A stretch of 64,000 nt of DNA, taken from assembly GCF_005048855.1 (NCBI RefSeq), contig NZ_SUME01000001.1, forward strand, positions 124,001-188,000, in the 5' to 3' direction. The stretch is from Sphingobacterium olei. GTDB taxonomy: Bacteria; Bacteroidota; Bacteroidia; Sphingobacteriales; Sphingobacteriaceae. Position numbers and translations under genes: made by a program. The notes below the pieces were generated by a model. That model was given only the letters and a program-made list of their open reading frames with translations, did not search any database and was not told the origin of the DNA. Of the stretch, positions 9,177-16,149 are shown in pieces; positions within the stretch are counted from its first letter, which is position 1, and each line of letters begins with the position of its first letter.

Positions 9177-11338
9177 ATTCCCATTTCTTTTAAAATAAAT
9201 TGGGCATTATCGATTTTGTCTGCAATCCACAGCACATATCGAATGTCCACACCGATGGAACGGCTGTAGCTCTCGTTCCACGCAAAGTCGTTAATAGTCG
9301 CGTCGTACGAACGATCGAAATTGACTCCTATAAGCTCGCCGTATGCATTCATAATGGGAGAACCTGAATTTCCACCTGTGGTATCCATATTATATAAGAT
9401 ATTAACGGGCACGTCATTTAATTCTTTTTTGAAATAGGCGCCAAAGTTCTTCGCCAACCAAGCATCTTTAATCGCTGTAGGGTATACGAATTCTTCATCG
9501 CCCGAATTTCCTTTTTCGATCAGGCCTTTCACTGTTGTGAACGGGGCCAGATAAGTAGCGTCTACAGGATGGTATCCTCGAATGTTTCCGAAAGTCAGCC
9601 GCAAGGTCGAATTGGCGTCGGGAATAAAATTTTTATCTTGGTAGATTTCTTTTACAGCGACATAATCTCCCATCAATTTATTCAACACACCGTCCCTTCT
9701 TTTTTGTTCTGTATAAAATGGCTTTAATTCCTTCTCTAGTTCTGTTTCCAGACGTAAGAGGTCGTCGCTGTAGCCGAGCAGAGACTTAGCATCTTTTAAT
9801 ATCTCATTGATAGCGGATTCTTTGCTGTTTAATTTGGAGTCAGCGATTGCATTTTGAATAAAATTCCTTGATTCATCTGCCGATTTAAAGTTTTTATTAG
9901 CTATAAATTGTATCGTATTCTTCCCGTTAAGGGCATATGCGTTTGCAAAAAGATGTCCTGCAATATTCTTATCGACTAATGTATTGTAGCTTTCATAATA
10001 ACCATCAAGCTGTTTTCTAACTTTTTCAATATTCAGATCAAAAACCTGCTGCTGTGCCTGAATTGTACCTTGCTGTGCGATAGCCTGTCTAAATGCATTC
10101 AGCACACTGGAAACCTGAAGTAAACGAATGCCACTATAAATGTTGTTGAACCATAACTCTCTTTCGGCATCGCTAAATACGAGTTGGTAATGCTGGTCAA
10201 TATCCTGCATTAAAGAGGAATATCTAGCTTTCAATTCAGGTTTTGAATGAATAAATTGTGTTAGGGCTTCGTCTTCTTGTTTTTTTGTACTTATCAAATC
10301 AATATTTCGTAATCCTTTCAATTTACCGCGGTAATTCTTCATGACATTTGCATTCCGTTTAATGCGGGTTGCTAGTGCGAGTTCAGTTACTTTACTATCT
10401 TTTCCCGCCAAAGTCATTTGTTGATTTTGAAAATCATAAAGCTCAGAGGTGTAAGGTAATAAATATTTTTGCTGGTATTCCATGTATTGCGCCGGACGGT
10501 GTCTAAATGTATGTCCAGGATATCCGAGGATAAATACAAAGTCATTTTCATTTACGCCCTGAGGATTGATCTTGAGGTGTTTCTTTGGCTTGTAGGGTAC
10601 ATTCGTTTTGGAATATTTAGCAGACGAACCATCGGGGGCAACATACGCTCTTAAAAACGAAAAATCGCCGGTATGTCGCGGCCATACCCAATTATCTGTT
10701 TCGCCACCGAATTCGCCAATATCTTGCCGCGGAATATATACTAACCGCACGTCTTCAATTGTTTTGTAGCGAAATAGGACATAACTTTTTCCAATAAACA
10801 TTTCTGACACCTCCGCTTTAATACTTGGATCTGCGGCTTCGGCTTGCTTCGCTATTTCCGCTCTTTTCTGGCTAATGATATTAATCCGTTGTGCCGGATC
10901 TGAGATCGTAGCTACAGCTTCAAGTACGTGTTTTGATACATCTTCATAGGAATCCGTAATACGGATCGTTAATCCTTTGGCCTCGATTTCCTGTTCTCTC
11001 GAATTGGCTACAAATCCGTTTTCTAAATAATTAAACTGAGGAGTGGACGCTAGCTGAACGGCACTAAAGGCGCAATGGTGATTAGTAATAATTAATCCAT
11101 TTGTCGACACGAATGAACCCGTACAGCCGCTTACCTGTACCAGCGCATCTACAAGTCCCACTTGTCCGGGATTATAGATGTCTTTTTCATTTATTTTGAG
11201 TCCGGCTTTTTTTAATCCTGCCCTATTTAAGTCACTAAGTGGGTACATTCCTTCATCGGGAATCGAGGCTGAATAGTTAAAAACACTTATTCCTATGAGA
11301 AAGGTACAGAGTATGGTGGATTTCCAGTTGATGTGCAT
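9173..11338 (-). CDS. S46 family dipeptidyl-peptidase, DPP11-type
   Basis: A 721-residue secreted serine exopeptidase of the DPP7/DPP11 family, which frees N-terminal dipeptides in the periplasm. Signal peptide at residues 1-24. Catalytic His in TNHHC (87-88), Asp in the ETDNWVWPRHTGDF region, Ser658 in GGNSGSP. Arg676, 18 residues after the serine in GVNFDR, matches the arginine that gives DPP11 its Asp/Glu preference (DPP7 has Gly there), so acidic specificity is predicted. The downstream gene overlaps by 4 bases. Divergent from oxyR. Confidence 0.92.
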   Translation of the reverse strand: MHINWKSTILCTFLIGISVFNYSASIPDEGMYPLSDLNRAGLKKAGLKINEKDIYNPGQVGLVDALVQVSGCTGSFVSTNGLIITNHHCAFSAVQLASTPQFNYLENGFVANSREQEIEAKGLTIRITDSYEDVSKHVLEAVATISDPAQRINIISQKRAEIAKQAEAADPSIKAEVSEMFIGKSYVLFRYKTIEDVRLVYIPRQDIGEFGGETDNWVWPRHTGDFSFLRAYVAPDGSSAKYSKTNVPYKPKKHLKINPQGVNENDFVFILGYPGHTFRHRPAQYMEYQQKYLLPYTSELYDFQNQQMTLAGKDSKVTELALATRIKRNANVMKNYRGKLKGLRNIDLISTKKQEDEALTQFIHSKPELKARYSSLMQDIDQHYQLVFSDAERELWFNNIYSGIRLLQVSSVLNAFRQAIAQQGTIQAQQQVFDLNIEKVRKQLDGYYESYNTLVDKNIAGHLFANAYALNGKNTIQFIANKNFKSADESRNFIQNAIADSKLNSKESAINEILKDAKSLLGYSDDLLRLETELEKELKPFYTEQKRRDGVLNKLMGDYVAVKEIYQDKNFIPDANSTLRLTFGNIRGYHPVDATYLAPFTTVKGLIEKGNSGDEEFVYPTAIKDAWLAKNFGAYFKKELNDVPVNILYNMDTTGGNSGSPIMNAYGELIGVNFDRSYDATINDFAWNESYSRSIGVDIRYVLWIADKIDNAQFILKEMGI

Positions 11339-11428
11339 AGTAGTTTATTTATGGTGTAAAAATACAAAATCTTTTAGGAATGAACTTATTAAATGGGGAG
11401 CTAAATCCCATTGTTTCTATCTTCAATA

Positions 11429-11459
11429 TTTGGATCTGCTTATATATTTTGTATCTTCG
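11429..11459 (+). promoter_or_regulatory. Promoter of oxyR
   Basis: TTTG at 11429-11432, a 19-bp spacer, then TATCTTCG at 11452-11459 (one change from TAnnTTTG). Transcription would begin near 11466, which supports the ATG at 11479 rather than an upstream start. Confidence 0.6.
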
Positions 11460-11478
11460 TATAATTAAAATTTATATC

Positions 11479-12420
11479 ATGACGCTTGTCCAGTTAGAAT
11501 ATGTCGTGGCGGTAGATACATACAGAAGCTTTGTAGCTGCTGCAGAAAAATGCTTTGTAACGCAGCCCACGTTGAGCATGCAGGTTCAAAAGCTAGAAGA
11601 ATCGCTAGGTGTCAAAATATTTGATCGGAGTCGACAGCCGGTAATTCCTACCGAGATAGGGATAAAGGTGATTCTGCAAGCACGTGTCGTGCTTACAGAA
11701 AGTAAAAAGATTAATGAAATCTTACAAGAAAAGAAAGGAGAGCTGGAAGGACAACTTAAAATAGGTGTAATTCCGACGGTAGCGCCTTACCTGCTGCCAG
11801 ATGTCATCACCTCTTTTCTAAAGAAATATCCGAAACTTCAACTGCAGATCTGGGAATATACTACCGAGCGGATTGTTCAGGAGTTAAAGAACGGATCCTT
11901 AGACTGCGGAATTTTGTCTACTCCTCTATCTGAACACGGGATTCAGGAAACACCTTTATTTTATGAAACCTTTGTTGCCTATGTATCGGAGAAAAGTCAT
12001 TTGTATCTCAATAAGATGGTTAGCGTAGAAGACATAGCACAAGAGAAGTTGTGGTTATTAAATGAAGGACATTGTATGCGTGGCCAGGTTCTTAATATTT
12101 GCAATTATAAGCATAATCAATCATCTAGCGGAACTTTTGAATATAACACGGGAAGTGTGGAAACCTTGAAACGGATGGTCGACATCAACGCAGGAATAAC
12201 TATTCTTCCGGAGCTAAGTATCCTGAACTACGATGAAGACCAACTGAATCATGTGCGATATTTTAAAGCACCAGAACCGGTCAGGGAAATCAGTTTGGTA
12301 ACTACACAGAATTTTGTGAAGAAACAAGCGGTCACTGCTTTGAAAAATGAAATAATGGCTATTGTCCCCGAGCGATTTAAATCGAAAAAGCGAAAAGAGG
12401 TAATGGGTTTTGATCTCTAA
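11479..12420 (+). CDS. oxyR: LysR-type peroxide regulator OxyR
   Basis: A 313-residue LysR regulator: winged helix-turn-helix at 1-60 (FVAAAEKCFVTQPTLSMQVQKLE) and a substrate-binding-like sensor domain. With the ATG at 11479 the redox cysteines fall at Cys199 and Cys208 (GHCMRGQVLNIC), exactly the spacing and numbering of Escherichia coli OxyR. In that family, peroxide oxidises this pair to a disulfide and switches target activation. An in-frame start at 11380 is rejected because it precedes the promoter. The next gene, a CLC transporter, begins 12 bases after the stop. Confidence 0.93.
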   Translation: MTLVQLEYVVAVDTYRSFVAAAEKCFVTQPTLSMQVQKLEESLGVKIFDRSRQPVIPTEIGIKVILQARVVLTESKKINEILQEKKGELEGQLKIGVIPTVAPYLLPDVITSFLKKYPKLQLQIWEYTTERIVQELKNGSLDCGILSTPLSEHGIQETPLFYETFVAYVSEKSHLYLNKMVSVEDIAQEKLWLLNEGHCMRGQVLNICNYKHNQSSSGTFEYNTGSVETLKRMVDINAGITILPELSILNYDEDQLNHVRYFKAPEPVREISLVTTQNFVKKQAVTALKNEIMAIVPERFKSKKRKEVMGFDL

Positions 12421-12432
12421 TCTAAATGGTAA

Positions 12433-14223
12433 ATGAAAGAAAAATTTCTACTCAAGCTGGATCGTATAAATAAATGGCGTATGCAAAAAATTTCCAACCG
12501 GAATTTTTTGGTGTTACTGGCTTTTGTTGTGGGTATTATCGGAGGTCTTGCTGCCGCTTTATTAAAAGGAATGACACATTTCATCGCTTCTACCTTACAA
12601 GATGATATTGATTGGCATTATAAATACTCTTTTTATCTCATCTTTCCATTGATCGGTATTCTTTTGAGCGTATTATACGTTCGGAAATTTCTAAAGGGAA
12701 AGAATTTCGAACACGGTATTACACCGATCATTTATGCCATTTCACGCAAATCGAGTAAAGTTGAATCGCATAATATCTACTCGCAAATTATTACAAGCGC
12801 TATCACAGTCGGGTTTGGGGGATCTTCTGGATTAGAAGCTCCTATTGCTTACAGTGGAGCAGCTATTGGTTCCAGTACGGGTAGATTCTTTGGACTTAGT
12901 TATAAAGAACTGACAATGCTACTTGCGTGTGGTGCCGCAGCAGGTATTTCTGGAGCATTCAATAGTCCTGTTGCGGGAATGATTTTTGCCATTGAAATAT
13001 TGTTGCCCGAATTTTCCATACCTGCTTTTATCCCCTTATTAATTTCTGCTGCTTTGGCGGCGGTTGTTTCAAGGCTGCTCTATAGCGAACCATTGTTCCA
13101 TACCGCGGTAACGGAGTGGGAAGTACAGGCTTTGTTTTTTTATATTCTACTCGCTGTAATAGTCGGAGTTTACTCCATCTATTTTTCGCGCATTAGTCAA
13201 ATCGTAAAAAAGTGGTTTTCCTCTATTACGAATCCGTACAACAAAGTTTGGTTTAGTGGTATTTCATTAGGGTTAATGATTTTTTTGTTTCCCGCACTAT
13301 ATGGTGAAGGCTACTTAACAATTCAACAGATTTTGGATGGGCAGTTTGATGCTATCGTTAAGAACAGTTTGTTTGCGGATTATAAAAATATTGGCTGGGT
13401 TGTCATCTGTTATACAGTGCTTACGCTATTTGCGAAGTCCTTTGCTGTTCTATTTACCTTAAATGGTGGTGGCAATGGTGGCGTTTTCGGTCCGAGTCTG
13501 GTCATGGGAGGTCTTATTGGATTTGCATTTGCCTATGGTATGAATCTTACAGGACTAGTGCAGCTGAATGTACCCAACTTTGTCATGGCGGGAATGGCAG
13601 CTGCGCTCAGTGGAGTCATGCATGCACCATTGACAGGTATGTTTTTAATAGCCGAAATAACCGGGGGATATACACTAATGGTGCCTTTGATGCTTGTTGC
13701 TTCTATTTCCTATCTGATCAACCGCTCCGTGATGAAGCATTCTATTTACACAAAAGCATTAGCGGAATCTGGTGATTTATTGTCTTATGAAGATAAAGAT
13801 CGAACGGTACTTAGTATGATGAAACTACGGTATCTGATCGAGACGAATTTCGTTATTCTTCGTCCGGATGAAACACCAAAGGACCGACAGTCTGAGATTA
13901 TTCATTCAAAACGGAATATTTTTCCTATTGTAGATGTTAAAGGGAAGTTGCTGGGGATTATTTATAGCGAACGTCTATTTTCAATCTTATTGGGAGAGGA
14001 AGGGGGAAGTGATCGGACTTTCGAGCAGATTGCCCAAAAGCCTAATGACATCATTCGAGGTGATGAGAATATGGAAGTCGTGATGGCTAAAATGAATAGG
14101 GATGATGTGTGGATTCTTCCAGTGACCGACCGAGATAATCACTATCTAGGCTTTGTTTCTAAATCGTCCGTGTTTAATAAGTATAGAGCGCTGTTGGTAC
14201 GGCAGGGACATTATCTAGAGTAA
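12433..14223 (+). CDS. CLC-type chloride channel/transporter with CBS domains
   Basis: A 596-residue CLC protein. Membrane part (about 20-430) shows GGSSGLEAPIAYSG, where the gating Glu is kept but GREGP has become GLEAP, and GGGNGGVFGPSLVMGG, the usual G-x-F-x-P filter loop. The first filter motif reads HGITP. A cytoplasmic C-terminal region (about 450-590) has two CBS-like repeats (ETNFVILRPDETPKDRQSEI, QKPNDIIRGDENMEVVMAKM) that normally sense nucleotides. It follows oxyR by 12 bases and is probably cotranscribed. It differs clearly from the CBS-less CLC at 7575. Confidence 0.9.
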   Translation: MKEKFLLKLDRINKWRMQKISNRNFLVLLAFVVGIIGGLAAALLKGMTHFIASTLQDDIDWHYKYSFYLIFPLIGILLSVLYVRKFLKGKNFEHGITPIIYAISRKSSKVESHNIYSQIITSAITVGFGGSSGLEAPIAYSGAAIGSSTGRFFGLSYKELTMLLACGAAAGISGAFNSPVAGMIFAIEILLPEFSIPAFIPLLISAALAAVVSRLLYSEPLFHTAVTEWEVQALFFYILLAVIVGVYSIYFSRISQIVKKWFSSITNPYNKVWFSGISLGLMIFLFPALYGEGYLTIQQILDGQFDAIVKNSLFADYKNIGWVVICYTVLTLFAKSFAVLFTLNGGGNGGVFGPSLVMGGLIGFAFAYGMNLTGLVQLNVPNFVMAGMAAALSGVMHAPLTGMFLIAEITGGYTLMVPLMLVASISYLINRSVMKHSIYTKALAESGDLLSYEDKDRTVLSMMKLRYLIETNFVILRPDETPKDRQSEIIHSKRNIFPIVDVKGKLLGIIYSERLFSILLGEEGGSDRTFEQIAQKPNDIIRGDENMEVVMAKMNRDDVWILPVTDRDNHYLGFVSKSSVFNKYRALLVRQGHYLE

Positions 14224-14230
14224 TACCAAA

Positions 14231-14263
14231 AATAATGGCTCTTAATCTCTAAGAGCCATTATT
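14231..14263. terminator. Bidirectional terminator, CLC / riboflavin synthase
   Basis: Perfect 14-bp inverted repeat AATAATGGCTCTTA / TAAGAGCCATTATT with a 5-base loop, flanked by T runs on both strands. The ribE stop codon lies within the left arm. Confidence 0.9.
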
Positions 14264-14832
14264 TTTGCGACATATTTTCCAACAATGTCGAATTCGATGT
14301 TAACTTCCGATCCTATTTCCACTTGTTTAAGATTTGTATGTTCTATCGTGTACGGAATGATGGCGACAGAGAAGCGATCAGCCTTGGAATTTACGACGGT
14401 AAGACTGATGCCGTTTACCGTGACAGAACCTTTTTCTACTGTAATGTTACTCTTAGAAGGATCGTATTGAAACGTAAATAACCAACTTCCGTCCTGATCT
14501 TCTTTTTCAATACAAAAAGCAGTTTGATCTACGTGTCCTTGTACGATATGCCCATCGAAACGGCCGTTCGCTTGTGTACACCTTTCCATATTCATCAGGT
14601 CTCCCTCTTTTATGGTTTTCAGATTTGTCTTACTTAACGTTTCGTCGATAGCCGTTACTTTATGAATTTTGTTGTCTTGGGCAACCACAGTTAGGCATAC
14701 ACCATTATGTGCAACACTCTGATCTATCTTTAGCTCTGGGGAAATAGAAGATTCGATATACAAGTGAATATTAGTCTGTTCTTGTTCAATTTTTTTTACG
14801 ACTCCTAACGTTTCGATGATGCCTGTAAACAT
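14242..14832 (-). CDS. ribE: Riboflavin synthase, alpha chain
   Basis: Dismutation of two 6,7-dimethyl-8-ribityllumazines to riboflavin plus the pyrimidine precursor. The 196-residue protein has the invariant N-terminus MFTGIIETLG and two lumazine-binding repeats (residues 1-95 and 96-190), with NGVCLTVV and its second-repeat counterpart NGISLTVV as the matching motifs. A free-standing, single-gene unit: terminator hairpin downstream and TAAGTTTG -7 element upstream at 14851-14858. No FMN riboswitch is visible upstream. Confidence 0.95.
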   Translation of the reverse strand: MFTGIIETLGVVKKIEQEQTNIHLYIESSISPELKIDQSVAHNGVCLTVVAQDNKIHKVTAIDETLSKTNLKTIKEGDLMNMERCTQANGRFDGHIVQGHVDQTAFCIEKEDQDGSWLFTFQYDPSKSNITVEKGSVTVNGISLTVVNSKADRFSVAIIPYTIEHTNLKQVEIGSEVNIEFDIVGKYVAKIMALRD

Positions 14833-14850
14833 AGTGTTAAACGATTTTTA

Positions 14851-14889
14851 CAAACTTAGCAAAGATTTCTATCATACGGAAATCTTTGC
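14851..14889 (-). promoter_or_regulatory. ribE -7 box with adjoining inverted repeat
   Basis: On the minus strand TAAGTTTG (14858-14851) is an exact -7 element. Immediately upstream lies a perfect 11-bp inverted repeat, GCAAAGATTTC (14859-14869) and GAAATCTTTGC (14879-14889), around a 9-base centre. It occupies the spacer and -33 position and is upstream of the expected transcript start, so it would act as DNA (an operator) rather than RNA. Confidence 0.5.
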
Positions 14890-14980
14890 GGTTAAGCTCG
14901 GTTCTGATCCACTTTTGAAAAGAGAAACTCATGGATAAAACTTAAATAAATGAGATGTTTTAAAAAAAAATAAAAAAATA

Positions 14981-15012
14981 TTTGCGAGAGTGTAAAATGT
15001 ACACTATCTTTG
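14981..15012 (+). promoter_or_regulatory. Promoter of candidate small RNA 1
   Basis: TTTG at 14981-14984, a 20-bp spacer, then TATCTTTG at 15005-15012: a full match to the Bacteroidota promoter, followed by no open reading frame. Confidence 0.7.
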
Positions 15013-15018
15013 TGTCAT

Positions 15019-15083
15019 CATAATTTAGGTTTATAATTGGTTAGTAAAGGTTTTCATTCTCCCCGTTTGAAAACCTTTTTTTT
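15019..15083 (+). ncRNA. Candidate small RNA 1 (about 65 nt)
   Basis: From the predicted transcript start about 7 bases after a consensus promoter to the T run of a terminator hairpin. No ATG occurs in the interval. The hairpin is AAAGGTTTTC (15046-15055) and GAAAACCTTT (15069-15078) with a 13-base C-rich loop, followed by eight T. Nothing but this transcript would explain a perfect promoter and terminator pair here. Exact ends and function are unknown. Confidence 0.5.
15046..15083 (+). terminator. Terminator of candidate small RNA 1
   Basis: Perfect 10-bp stem with a 13-base loop (contains CTCCCCG) and an eight-T tail. Confidence 0.75.
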
Positions 15084-15155
15084 GTTTTCTATTTTCCTGA
15101 TAATCAAAAGTTTAATTTCTTATAAGTAAATAATGTTGCATTTTTTGTTCAAATA

Positions 15156-15188
15156 TTTGGATACTAAGTAATAATATCGTTATATTTG
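15156..15188 (+). promoter_or_regulatory. Promoter of candidate small RNA 2
   Basis: TTTG at 15156-15159, a 21-bp spacer and TATATTTG at 15181-15188, about 75 bases after the terminator of the first unit. Confidence 0.65.
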
Positions 15189-15194
15189 CAATAG

Positions 15195-15268
15195 GTTTAG
15201 GTTGATTACCTCATCAAGAGGTTATTTTATAAAGCTTGGAAGATCGCCCGATTATTCCAAGCTTTTTT
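15195..15268 (+). ncRNA. Candidate small RNA 2 (about 74 nt)
   Basis: Second promoter-hairpin unit without an ATG-started frame. It contains a small internal hairpin (ACCTC...GAGGT) and ends in a terminator stem AAAGCTTGGAA (15231-15241) / TTCCAAGCTTT (15255-15265) with a 13-base loop holding CGCCCG. Both candidate RNAs share a GGTTTA/GGTTA-rich 5' part and a 13-base C-rich terminator loop, which suggests relatedness. Function unknown. Confidence 0.5.
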
Positions 15269-15269
15269 T
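15231..15269 (+). terminator. Terminator of candidate small RNA 2
   Basis: Perfect 11-bp stem, 13-base loop and a T-rich tail. Confidence 0.75.
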
Positions 15270-15378
15270 ATTTCAAGATGTCTATCTGTACTTATTATCA
15301 AGGATTAAGTGTGAAAATAAGGGGTGGGATTGAAAAAAGGAACTAGCATAAAGAGCTAATTCCTTTGATTTTTTTAAG

Positions 15379-15450
15379 TGTCCCCGACGAGATTCGAACT
15401 CATATCGTCAGAACCGGAATCTGAAATTCTATCCATTGAACTACGGGGAC
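15379..15450 (-). tRNA. tRNA-Arg (anticodon CCG)
   Basis: The minus strand folds as a cloverleaf: acceptor GTCCCCG/CGGGGAC, anticodon stem TCAGA/TCTGA around loop TTCCGGT (anticodon CCG), and T-loop GTTCGAATC. The 3' CCA is not encoded. It reads codon CGG. Confidence 0.93.
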
Positions 15451-15509
15451 CGTTCCGCAAAAATATAACTTTTACGCGAAACCTAAACTAAAATTTAATA
15501 ATATAATTA

Positions 15510-16139
15510 TTAATGATTGTCATGATCGTGACCCTCAACGAAATGCAATTCAAATTTGACATCTATATCATTAGCACCGGTGAATTTTTTATAGTCGGTA
15601 TTAGACCAATCAGTTTTCGTGTCGATATTAGTTTTAACGCCCGGATTAAGGTGTCGCATAATATAGTTCGCGGTAAAGCTAGAACTGGCTTTCAACACCG
15701 TAAAATATCCTTGCACCCCTACTTTTGCTTTTGTGCCGTCTGTCTTAACATCAGCGTATTGTACGTGCAGTGATTCCGCAGGAGCTCCCAGAATAAAGGC
15801 AAAATGAATATCGTCGCGATCTATAAAAGTTTGTTGCGTTTCGCGGCCTGCGAAATCCAACATTTTAATGTTGAAACGATATGATTTCCCAACCTCTAGA
15901 TGCATATGTGCACCTTCTGGAGGAAGGAGATTTGTTCCGGAAAAGCTAATGCTTTCTACTTCTGGATCCGTGATCTCACTGTAATCGTAATGATCGTCGT
16001 GTGCCTCACCCTCTACTTCGGTAAAGGTCAGTGTCAATCCGCTTACTTCCTCTTGATCTACTTCGGGAGTTGGATCGTCTTTTGAACACGCCTGGAATAA
16101 TAATGGAAATGCTATTAAAATTAAATATATTTTTTTCAT
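15510..16139 (-). CDS. His-rich lipoprotein of the metal-uptake operon
   Basis: A 209-residue lipoprotein: signal peptide with lipobox FQAC and lipidated Cys18. Acidic and histidine-rich stretches (EAHDDHYDY near residue 48; EGHDHDNH at the extreme C-terminus) suggest metal binding. A segment EGAHMHLEVGKSYRF adds more His. Domain family not recognised with certainty. It is 10 bases downstream of a TonB receptor, so it likely works with it at the outer membrane as a metal-capturing partner. The metal (Zn, Cu or other) cannot be told from the sequence. Confidence 0.75.
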   Translation of the reverse strand: MKKIYLILIAFPLLFQACSKDDPTPEVDQEEVSGLTLTFTEVEGEAHDDHYDYSEITDPEVESISFSGTNLLPPEGAHMHLEVGKSYRFNIKMLDFAGRETQQTFIDRDDIHFAFILGAPAESLHVQYADVKTDGTKAKVGVQGYFTVLKASSSFTANYIMRHLNPGVKTNIDTKTDWSNTDYKKFTGANDIDVKFELHFVEGHDHDNH

Positions 16140-16149
16140 GTCTATGTTT

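Noticed and set aside
14833..14980. FMN riboswitch upstream of ribE
   Set aside because: No FMN-aptamer core sequences; the conserved feature is an inverted repeat upstream of the promoter, not within the leader.
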